Assembly (NCBI GenBank): GCA_016293925.1
Contig: JAEDCX010000003.1
Location: 12,618-76,617 of the forward strand
Length of the DNA stretch: 64,000 nt
Direction: 5' to 3'
DNA from: Lachnospiraceae bacterium
Lineage (GTDB): Bacteria; Bacillota; Clostridia; Lachnospirales; Lachnospiraceae
Shown here: piece by piece, positions 18,199-25,082 of the stretch
How positions within the stretch are numbered: position 1 is the first letter of the stretch
How the letters are laid out: each line of letters opens with the position of its first letter
Notes under the pieces: model-generated
Seen by the model: only the letters and a program-made list of their open reading frames with translations
Told to the model about the DNA's origin: nothing
Databases searched by the model: none
Position numbers and translations under genes: made by a program

Positions 18199-18254
18199 GG
18201 CTCACAAGTTCCTGTCATCTTTCTTATTGTACTTTCCTTCTCCTGGGATACCGG

Positions 18255-18293
18255 AAAAGAAAAAGGCGCTGAGTACTCTCTACTCAACGCCTT
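18255..18293 (-). terminator. Strong terminator-like hairpin at the start of the amt leader
   Basis: A 13-base stem (complement of 18281-18293 with 18263-18275, one G-T pair, five-base loop) followed by TTTTTCTTTT. It begins about 10 bases after the expected amt transcription start. It could be an early attenuator, or the end of the upstream ECF operon overlapping the amt promoter region. Confidence 0.75.
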
Positions 18294-18309
18294 CGTTTTG
18301 TATGGATTG

Positions 18310-18338
18310 ACTATAAAACCATCCGTCTGATTTGTCAA
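18310..18338 (-). promoter_or_regulatory. sigma-A promoter of amt
   Basis: TTGACA (complement of 18333-18338), 17 bases, TATAGT (complement of 18310-18315). The transcript has a leader of about 160 bases. Confidence 0.8.
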
Positions 18339-18405
18339 CTGTTTTTTTGCAAATTTTTCCGGAGTGAATTCCGGAGGGGGCTTTCCGGTCGAAACACTTC
18401 CCCTG

Positions 18406-19086
18406 TCACACGTGGTATTTCCGGATCATGCGGTTCATCTTCCGTCCGAAAGGTCGGCGGATCAGGAGCAGAAAGATCACGTTGGAAACCGCGTAGGCAG
18501 CGGAAAAGGGTATCGCCGCAAGAACAGCAGCCCGGTACGCCGCCGGTTCAAAGGTTTCCCGGGACCACAGAACGGTCCAGATATCCATCATGGCGGAATA
18601 GAGTATCCCCGCAAACACACCATACATGCACAGCAGAAGGACACTTTTCTTAAGCCACCGGGCCAGTACTCCGGCAAGCAGTCCCAGGAAACCGAATGCA
18701 AACATCTGGAACGGTGTCCAGGGTCCCTGCCCGAAATAGAAATTGGACAGCACGGCAGTGAAGGTTCCGCACAGGAAACCCGCCTCACCGCCGAGGTACA
18801 TCCCGGTCAGCACAATCACAGCTGTCATCGGTTTGAAACCGGGTACCATGGCAAACAGGAACCGCCCCATAACCGACAGTCCCGTCATCACTGCGATCAG
18901 AACAGTCCGGCGCAGATGGGACTGTTTGTGATCATAGCCCATTCCCACCAGCAGGACCGACACCAGGGCAATCGCCATGGAGATCCATGCATACTGTCGC
19001 TCTTTGAAGGCAAATACCCCCAGCAGAACCAGTCCTGCCGACAGGAACACTGCGATACTCTGTTTGATGACCACGGCTCTTGCCAT
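18406..19086 (-). CDS. ECF transporter substrate-binding (S) component, probably corrinoid
   Basis: 226 residues with about six membrane helices and almost no soluble part, as in S components. The segment FKPMTAVIVLTGMYLGGEAG with LSNFYFGQGPWTPFQMFAFG is the pattern of vitamin ECF S components. It is the last gene of the B12-riboswitch operon, 12 bases after the ATPase, and follows GGGAGG. Substrate by context: cobalamin or a related corrinoid or lower-ligand base (CbrT- or CblT-like function); I cannot tell which from sequence. Confidence 0.82.
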   Translation of the reverse strand: MARAVVIKQSIAVFLSAGLVLLGVFAFKERQYAWISMAIALVSVLLVGMGYDHKQSHLRRTVLIAVMTGLSVMGRFLFAMVPGFKPMTAVIVLTGMYLGGEAGFLCGTFTAVLSNFYFGQGPWTPFQMFAFGFLGLLAGVLARWLKKSVLLLCMYGVFAGILYSAMMDIWTVLWSRETFEPAAYRAAVLAAIPFSAAYAVSNVIFLLLIRRPFGRKMNRMIRKYHV

Positions 19087-19098
19087 ATTCTTTCCTCC

Positions 19099-20712
19099 CT
19101 ATGGTTCTTCTTCCGATACCCCCAGTTCCCGGTACAGATCCTCCTCCGTCAGCACCCCCTCGTACAAGCCGTACGCCAACCGGGCCGCAGCGGTGGTATA
19201 GAATCGATTCCTGCCAAAAAAGGTTCGCTTCTCCTCCAGAGAAACGACTGCACCATGGAAAAACAATCCGCAACGATCCGCATATGCAGCAGCAAATTCA
19301 CAGTCATGAGTCACCAGCAGAATTGCGGTTCCCTTTTCCTTCTCCCGGTTCAGTAATTCCCCCAGCTGTTCTTTGGCAGATGCATCCAAACCTTTACCGG
19401 GCTCATCCAGCAGAAGCACCCTGCGCTCGGCTGCCAGCAGTTTACGGAGTGCCAGCTGCTGCTTTTCCCCACCGCTCAGATCGTACGGATGCGTCAGGCG
19501 GTCATCCGGAATGCCAACCAGTTTCATCTCTCTATGTACGGAATCCGTCACAAACATGGTTTCCACATCCTGGGGCAGATAACCGATCTGCGGTCTGCTG
19601 CCCTTGATTTTCTCGCCCAGCAGACGGCAGGTTCCCTCCTGCGGTGTGAGAATCCCTGCCAGCAGTTTCAGAAAGGTGGTTTTCCCGGATCCATTTCCTC
19701 CCAGGAGGCAGACACATTCTCCCGGATACAGATTTACTTCTGCTCCGCGTACCACATCCGGTTCCATCCTGCCATATCGGAACCACAGCCCCCTGCAGGT
19801 AAGCACCGGCGCAGTTTCCCCCTCCCCGTCATTCATATCCTTCCGGCTCCGGGACAATGCCTGACGCTGTAGCCGGCACTCGGCTTCCAGAAAGGAGCGT
19901 CCCGCCCGGATGGTCAGCGGAATGCTGCCTTCCGGATCTTTCTCCAGTCTGCACGCCACTCTTCCTGCAAGCGGAAGTGCCTTATAGATTACGGAATCAG
20001 CGGGAATCCGGCGCATCAGTTCGTCCGGCGTACCGGAGAAGGCGATGGTTTTGTTCTCCAGATAGAATACCCGGTCTGCAGTGGGCAGAACTTCCTCCAG
20101 TCTGTGTTCCACAATCAGGATCGTAATGCCCATCTCCCGGTTCAGTTTCTCCAGTATGCGGAGGAAATCGATTGCCGCAATCGGATCCAGTTGAGAGGTG
20201 GGTTCATCCAGAATCAGCAGCCGGGGATTCATGACCACCGCAGCCGCCAGATTCACAATCTGAAGCTGTCCCCCGGACAATTCCGTAATCCTGCGGTCGT
20301 ACCAATCTCCGATTCCGAAATAGGACGAGACCTCCGCCACCCGTCGTCTGATCTCTCCCGGTTCCATCCCCACATTCTCGGCACCGAAAGCCAGTTCATG
20401 CCACACCTTATCCGTGACTGCCTGATCCCCGGGATTCTGCATGACAAAACCGATTTCCCCGGGGTCCTCTGCCCCGTTCCAACGGATCGTTCCGTCGAGT
20501 TTTCCTACGGGCACCAGTTCCTTTTTGCAGAGTCGCAATAACGTGGACTTACCGCATCCCGTAGCACCGCAGAGAACATGATAGCCTCCCTCCCGGATAT
20601 CCATCGAGATATCACTCAGTACCTGACATATCTCACCTGTCGGCTCCCCTGTCCTCTCATCCGTAGGGTAATATCCGAAGGACACATTCTGCAAAGACAA
20701 TAACGTACCCAT
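19099..20712 (-). CDS. ECF transporter ATPase, two ABC domains in one chain
   Basis: 537 residues, a fused EcfA1-EcfA2. Domain 1 (1-255) has Walker A CGATGCGKSTLL, signature LSGGQLQIVNLAAA and Walker B LLILDEPTSQLD. Domain 2 (about 300-520) has Walker A LGGNGSGKTTFL, signature LSGGEKQQLALRKLL and Walker B LLLDEPGKGLD. It starts directly after the T-component stop. It powers import through the T and S proteins of the same operon. In many Firmicutes one shared pair of ATPases serves several S proteins; a dedicated fused copy suggests a group I, dedicated system. Confidence 0.92.
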   Translation of the reverse strand: MGTLLSLQNVSFGYYPTDERTGEPTGEICQVLSDISMDIREGGYHVLCGATGCGKSTLLRLCKKELVPVGKLDGTIRWNGAEDPGEIGFVMQNPGDQAVTDKVWHELAFGAENVGMEPGEIRRRVAEVSSYFGIGDWYDRRITELSGGQLQIVNLAAAVVMNPRLLILDEPTSQLDPIAAIDFLRILEKLNREMGITILIVEHRLEEVLPTADRVFYLENKTIAFSGTPDELMRRIPADSVIYKALPLAGRVACRLEKDPEGSIPLTIRAGRSFLEAECRLQRQALSRSRKDMNDGEGETAPVLTCRGLWFRYGRMEPDVVRGAEVNLYPGECVCLLGGNGSGKTTFLKLLAGILTPQEGTCRLLGEKIKGSRPQIGYLPQDVETMFVTDSVHREMKLVGIPDDRLTHPYDLSGGEKQQLALRKLLAAERRVLLLDEPGKGLDASAKEQLGELLNREKEKGTAILLVTHDCEFAAAYADRCGLFFHGAVVSLEEKRTFFGRNRFYTTAAARLAYGLYEGVLTEEDLYRELGVSEEEP

Positions 20713-21603
20713 CTATTTATCCTCTCTTCCTCCTGCTACAGATCTTCCCAGTGCCCGGAGCCCGCAATATCCGGGCAGGAGCAGACACAGCAGTAAATAG
20801 CAGATCACACAAGTCCATACCCATGGATCTGCCATATCCATCCGGATTTCCGGATAATATAACACCTGTATTTTATTTGTAGTATGAATGGAGATGACCC
20901 CGACAGACAATCCCAGTGACAATAGGATCAGCAGAACATCCCGGCATGTCATATGGTATTCATGATACACCGTACGCTTCCCGCATCCAAATCCTCTGGC
21001 CTGCATGGAATCTGCCGTATTCACGGAATGTTCAAAAGACCAGGTTACCATGGCAGAAAACACTCTGCACTCCCCGCGTATCCGCTCCGGCAGACTTCCC
21101 CCGCCGTACAGCCCCAGCTGTTGCTGAACCTGTCTGATCTGAACAGCCTTCCTGCGATAGTCCGGTACGAATCGTAATACCATCGAGCAGATCAGCGCCG
21201 CCTTCGGCGATATCCTTCCCAAAAGATAAATCAGACGATCAGAGGTCATGAACCGGGTCAGCCCTCTGCACCAGTTCAATACGCCTGCCAGCGTAACAGC
21301 CATTACTACCCCGAAAATCACTGCCTCCAGCGTAATCCGGGCACCGTTCAGGTAGAACAGAACCGTGACTCCATTGTGGTAAACCAGAGGATTCACGATC
21401 ATCACCCCCAGAAAGAACACAATCCGCCACGCAAACTCCCCCGCCTTGCCCCTTCCTGTCGCAAACGTCCTGTTAAGTATCAGGGAGCCTGCCCATGATA
21501 CCACCTGCAGAAACGGGTGTCTCGTAAACATTGCCACCGTCATGACGCACACAAAATAAATGAAAATCGTAATCGGATGCAATCTGTCAGTCCACTCTGT
21601 CAT
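20713..21603 (-). CDS. ECF transporter T component (CbiQ/EcfT family)
   Basis: About 296 residues, six or so membrane helices. The coupling-helix signature is present as SMQARGFGCGKRT (canonical A-R-G). MVLRFVPDYRRKAVQIRQVQQQ is the second coupling region. The start at 21603 has AGG 9 bases upstream; an ATG three codons earlier is less well placed. It overlaps the end of the transcobalamin-like gene by 17 bases, so the surface protein and importer are tied together in translation. Confidence 0.9.
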   Translation of the reverse strand: MTEWTDRLHPITIFIYFVCVMTVAMFTRHPFLQVVSWAGSLILNRTFATGRGKAGEFAWRIVFFLGVMIVNPLVYHNGVTVLFYLNGARITLEAVIFGVVMAVTLAGVLNWCRGLTRFMTSDRLIYLLGRISPKAALICSMVLRFVPDYRRKAVQIRQVQQQLGLYGGGSLPERIRGECRVFSAMVTWSFEHSVNTADSMQARGFGCGKRTVYHEYHMTCRDVLLILLSLGLSVGVISIHTTNKIQVLYYPEIRMDMADPWVWTCVICYLLLCLLLPGYCGLRALGRSVAGGREDK

Positions 21604-23305
21604 CTTCCACATCCTTTCCGAGATTCGTAGTATATACCCAGATTACCTGATCACCCTCCTGAAGGAGATACTCACCGCACCCCATCTGAGGAAACCTTCC
21701 GTTGACCCGGTACATCCAGCCGGACAGATCACTGAAATCCCCTTCATAGAGGTATGCGATTCCCTGTACATACACAAATCCCCTGGCAACCGCGTCCCCT
21801 GCATATTCCATCTGGATATCATACTCCCGGACTGCCATATCCAGCAGTTCAAACACAGAAGTACCCTCCGTGACCCAGAAGTTTGTTTCCGCCAGAATGC
21901 ATCCATCCTCCGGCATGTTCACTCCTGATTTGATCTCTTTCCTATCTACAATCGAATCGCAGCGAATTTCCAGTGAAACAAGCAGTCCCTCTCCCGGGGA
22001 TGCCTGCTCTTTTCCACCGGAGAGATATTGCTCTTTGGTTTCTATCTTGAATCGCCACACAACCAGTACTGCAATTCCTGCCACCAGAAGAATACCGCAG
22101 ATCCTGGGCAAACCGGCTTTCCTCTTCCTAACGCAGATCATCCATGCGGCAAAAGCAGCTATTCCGATCAATCCAGTCACAATCCAACGGTAATCCACAC
22201 CACCGGCAGCACCATGACCGGGAAGAGCCAGCACATGCCGGTCCGTCTCCTCATACGCTTGAAACCGCAACAGGAATCCCGCTCCCCGGGCGGCCCGATA
22301 CATCGCCGCCAATGCACACATCGCCTGGGAACTGCCCATCTCATTGACCTTTCCTCCCAAGGCATGCACATATCCTCCCTCTTCCGCTTCATACAACTGT
22401 AATCCGGTCCAGACAGAAGCGTATCCGGACGGGGAGTTTTCCTTGTAGTAGTCTTTTCCCAATGCACAGAAAGCCATCACCACCTGGGCAGTGCTCTCCA
22501 CGCATCCGTTCTGCGCGTCCGCCACAGTTCCGTAGTCTCCGTCTTCCCGCTGTGCAGACCGCAGAAAGGCAACCGCCCGCTGCAGCATATCCGCCACCTG
22601 ACGATTGTCTTCATAGGCAGCCATCGCTTGCACCGCCATCGCGGTAATGTCCACATCCCCGGTATTACCCCGTAGCGCAAATCCACCGTCCTGTAGCTGC
22701 ATCTGTGACAGTTCCAGCAGGATTTCCTCCCGCTCCCAGGTTCCGCTGTCATACCCGCCTCCATCCAGCATCAGCAGACCATATAGGTAAGACATGATTC
22801 CCATTCTGCCAATGGTATGATCCTTCGCCACATCGATGTAGGCATTCCGCACCGCAGCCGTTTCTTCTGCGGCCGCCCCGCCTACCGCCTCGATTGCATC
22901 CACTGTCAGCATAATCTTCTGCAAAGAGGTGACTCCCAGTGCATCGGCGATCTCATCCGGTGTTTCTGCCCCCTGTGACTCCACCTTTTCCTGCATGGCG
23001 CGTTGCAGCGCCTTTATATAACGTGTGTAATTTATCTCATATCCGGCACCGCAAATCCCCAGAATAAGGGATTGCACGTTGCCGCTCAACGGATCTGCCG
23101 CATAGATCTCATCCACCAGCTGTTGCGCATCCGAAACCTGATATTGTTCGCACTGCCACAACAGAATCCTGTCCATTGCAGTTTTGATTTCCGACGAATC
23201 CACGGCTCCGGAAAGGGTAGATCCCTGCCAAAACAAAAGCAGCGCCGCCACACAGGCGATAATTCCCGGAAACCGATTCTTTTTATCCCTCGTCCTGACA
23301 TGCAT
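21587..23305 (-). CDS. Transcobalamin/intrinsic-factor-like membrane protein (alpha/alpha toroid plus DUF4430)
   Basis: 572 residues. A signal/anchor helix (about 14-31) leads into an alpha/alpha toroid of the prenyltransferase/squalene-cyclase type (about 40-345) with repeats such as MQLQDGGFALRGNTGDVDIT and SAQREDGDYGTVADAQNGCV. Two membrane helices follow (about 378-396 and 405-422), then a DUF4430-like domain (about 445-560) ending SGWMYRVNGRFPQMGCG...GDQVIWVYTT. Animal intrinsic factor and transcobalamin have the same pair: a toroid and a DUF4430-related beta domain, with B12 held between. Here both parts should face outside, separated by a membrane hairpin. B12-riboswitch control supports a corrinoid-binding role; binding itself is inferred. 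Confidence 0.82.
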   Translation of the reverse strand: MHVRTRDKKNRFPGIIACVAALLLFWQGSTLSGAVDSSEIKTAMDRILLWQCEQYQVSDAQQLVDEIYAADPLSGNVQSLILGICGAGYEINYTRYIKALQRAMQEKVESQGAETPDEIADALGVTSLQKIMLTVDAIEAVGGAAAEETAAVRNAYIDVAKDHTIGRMGIMSYLYGLLMLDGGGYDSGTWEREEILLELSQMQLQDGGFALRGNTGDVDITAMAVQAMAAYEDNRQVADMLQRAVAFLRSAQREDGDYGTVADAQNGCVESTAQVVMAFCALGKDYYKENSPSGYASVWTGLQLYEAEEGGYVHALGGKVNEMGSSQAMCALAAMYRAARGAGFLLRFQAYEETDRHVLALPGHGAAGGVDYRWIVTGLIGIAAFAAWMICVRKRKAGLPRICGILLVAGIAVLVVWRFKIETKEQYLSGGKEQASPGEGLLVSLEIRCDSIVDRKEIKSGVNMPEDGCILAETNFWVTEGTSVFELLDMAVREYDIQMEYAGDAVARGFVYVQGIAYLYEGDFSDLSGWMYRVNGRFPQMGCGEYLLQEGDQVIWVYTTNLGKDVEDDRVD

Positions 23306-23346
23306 CTCCTCTCTCCGTTCTCCTTTCTGTGCGTTCAGTGCGGAAG

Positions 23347-23392
23347 CGGGCCTTCCCCGTCCATGTCCGCAGGTATGTGCGAAAAAGGCCCG
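23347..23392 (-). other. Intercistronic hairpin in the B12 operon
   Basis: CGGGCCTT (complement of 23385-23392) can pair with AAGGCCCG (complement of 23347-23354) across a long loop, just after the lipoprotein stop. It may stabilise the upstream message so that the lipoprotein is made in excess, or partly terminate. No T-run follows. Confidence 0.4.
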
Positions 23393-23401
23393 TCCATCTG
23401 C

Positions 23402-23824
23402 TTATTCAGCTACATATACCTCATATTTCAGTTCGAACTCATCCCCTGCCGCAACAGGCTGTGCATCAATACTGAACTGGCCGTACTCCCCATTCACATA
23501 CAGGGACCAGTAGGCACCGTCTGCATCGTAGTCAGCAGACACACCGTTAATCGTCGTCAGATAATACCCCCATTCATCCTGATACCCATCGAAATCAAAT
23601 CCATTGGCCACCAGGCAATCGTACAGGGTATCCCCCTGCAATTCCATTGTGTACTTCGTATCATTTCCATCCGGTGCTGTCACGATTACGGTACACGTCT
23701 CTGCGTTCTGCTCCGCATCCGCTGTTGTGTCCTTCTTGTCTGTCTTTCCGCATGCAGTCATTGCAAACATGCAAAGGACAAGCATCATAGTCAGAATGGT
23801 GTTCAGTAACTTCTTGTTTCTCAT
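23402..23824 (-). CDS. DUF4430 lipoprotein, candidate corrinoid-binding protein
   Basis: 140 residues. A lipoprotein signal (MRNKKLLNTILTMMLVLCMF, then AMTAC with the lipidated Cys) is followed by an acidic linker and one DUF4430 domain (about 43-140). That family is related to the carboxyl-terminal domain of transcobalamin. Family marks are DTLYDCLVANGFDFDGY, GYYLTTINGVSADYD and GAYWSLYVNGEYGQF. It is the first gene after the B12 riboswitch. Start at 23824 follows AGAGGAAAGAG; an upstream extension rich in Arg/Lys runs toward the terminator and is not real. It probably works with the toroid protein encoded next. Confidence 0.87.
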   Translation of the reverse strand: MRNKKLLNTILTMMLVLCMFAMTACGKTDKKDTTADAEQNAETCTVIVTAPDGNDTKYTMELQGDTLYDCLVANGFDFDGYQDEWGYYLTTINGVSADYDADGAYWSLYVNGEYGQFSIDAQPVAAGDEFELKYEVYVAE

Positions 23825-23965
23825 CTCTTTCCTCTTTCTGCGCTTTCTGCGCCTTCTCAGATTACCGGAGTCATAAACACGGACACCTTCGGCAACATCC
23901 TTCCGCACTGCTGCAGGACGACTCCCGCGGAGCATTTTCCCGTATCAGAACAAAGTATCCGAATA

Positions 23966-23996
23966 CAAGAAAAAAAGAGATCTTGCCGATCTCTTT
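23966..23996 (-). terminator. Terminator of the B12 riboswitch expression platform
   Basis: Perfect nine-base stem AAAGAGATC / GATCTCTTT (complement of 23988-23996 and 23974-23982, loop of five), running into TTTTTTT. It lies between the aptamer and the first gene. Confidence 0.88.
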
Positions 23997-24121
23997 GATG
24001 CCACCACAAAAAACAGGCATGGATCACTCCATCCCCCGCGCGCATTAAGCCTGAATTGCCTGCACTACGCCTTCTGTATCTGTATTTATGTGACATTGTT
24101 TTCGGTTCCGGCAAAAACAAT

Positions 24122-24230
24122 TGTACGAATCCACGTATCTGACTAATCAGTTCCAGGACTGCTTCACAGTGACCGACTCGCGGGGAATCCCACCCCATTC
24201 CGTGTTCCGTTTTGAAACGGTATCCGTACA
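24122..24230 (-). promoter_or_regulatory. Cobalamin (adenosylcobalamin) riboswitch aptamer
   Basis: Closing stem P1 is TGTACG / CGTACA (complement of 24225-24230 and 24122-24127). Inside are conserved core pieces in the right order: GGGGTGGGATTCCCCGC, then GGTCACTGTGA, then the B12-box AGTCAGATACGTGG (complement of 24131-24144). With the terminator at 23966-23996 this makes a transcriptional OFF switch: high cobalamin stops the operon. The 24000-24120 stretch between aptamer and terminator can hold the antiterminator. This accounts for the long gene-free gap 23825-24343. Confidence 0.88.
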
Positions 24231-24243
24231 TGAAAACGCATGT

Positions 24244-24272
24244 ATCTTACCATACTTTATCCTGTTTTTCAA
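24244..24272 (-). promoter_or_regulatory. Promoter of the B12-riboswitch operon
   Basis: TTGAAA (complement of 24267-24272), 17 bases, TAAGAT (complement of 24244-24249). Transcription would start close to 24237, right before the aptamer. Confidence 0.65.
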
Positions 24273-24343
24273 CACCTGATCGAAAACACACTCTCTGCCA
24301 TCAGACAGCCCGTCATATGCCGGTCTTCCGACCGGGGGAGCAC

Positions 24344-25009
24344 TCAGCGAATCCCCCACACCACCGTGACGGTATCCTCCACCTCAATATCATCCGGTGT
24401 CATATCCATGTCATAGGACGCCCCGGCATGTGCCTTCCTGCACATCGCCCCGGCAGCCAGCGGTGTCACAGGACCGGTAACCAGATCAAGCCTGTTCCAG
24501 GAATAATCCACCAGCTGAATCTCTCCCAGTTCCACGCCCGATGCCTCTGCCAGAATTCGCGCCTTTGCAGTAGAATCTGTTACCGCCGTCCGAAGCAGAT
24601 CGTTCTTACAGTTCTCCTGATCGCTGATTGTATATTCCAGATTTAATTCCGGATTGGCATCGCAATGAGCCAGTGCATACAATAGTCTGCCCAGCAGTTC
24701 GTTATTCAGCGGAAACTGGAGTTTCATTCTGTGATGATACTGGTACCCTGCAAAACGATTTTTCCAATTGCGGGTCTCGTCCTGATATCCTTCATATCTT
24801 GGCTCCACATTCATGGACACGGTCTTCCAATCCGTTCTGTCAAATCCAAGATCCGTTGCAAGTTCCTTGACTTTATTAGTCAATTCTGTAGATTTTCGAA
24901 TCGCGTCCTCATATTCCTTTTCATTTCCTTCCAACGTGACAAACAGACGGGTGGTGTCCGGTCGGACTGCAATTTTCCCTTTCCCGGTTACCCTGATGAC
25001 TCTCTCCAT
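24344..25009 (-). CDS. SIMPL-domain protein (DUF541)
   Basis: About 221 residues. MERVIRVTGKGKIAVRPDTTRL and the end KAHAGASYDMDMTPDDIEVEDTVTVVWGI are typical of the SIMPL/DUF541 family (named after a mouse signalling protein; E. coli relative YggE). Bacterial roles are poorly defined, with links to stress. No signal peptide is seen, unlike many periplasmic members. Start at 25009 has GGAG 8 bases upstream. It lies upstream of, and is read in the same direction as, the B12 operon, which has its own promoter. Confidence 0.88.
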   Translation of the reverse strand: MERVIRVTGKGKIAVRPDTTRLFVTLEGNEKEYEDAIRKSTELTNKVKELATDLGFDRTDWKTVSMNVEPRYEGYQDETRNWKNRFAGYQYHHRMKLQFPLNNELLGRLLYALAHCDANPELNLEYTISDQENCKNDLLRTAVTDSTAKARILAEASGVELGEIQLVDYSWNRLDLVTGPVTPLAAGAMCRKAHAGASYDMDMTPDDIEVEDTVTVVWGIR

Positions 25010-25082
25010 CTCGTTTCTCCTTTCCATGACAGAAGCTGCTCCCATCCGGGTGCATCGCCTCCCTGTTTTCATTGCGTTTTCT

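Noticed and set aside
18184..18220. The two hexaloop hairpins in the amt leader as a proven ANTAR site
   Set aside because: Size and spacing fit, but the loops lack A at position 1 and, in one, G at position 4. Kept only as a hypothesis.
18144..18338. Amino-terminal extension of the Amt protein
   Set aside because: It would include the promoter and terminator hairpins; the Amt homology starts at the ATG after GAGGAGG.
23825..24231. Frames over the B12 riboswitch, including one of 124 codons
   Set aside because: The aptamer core and terminator fill this stretch, and the frames have no ribosome site.
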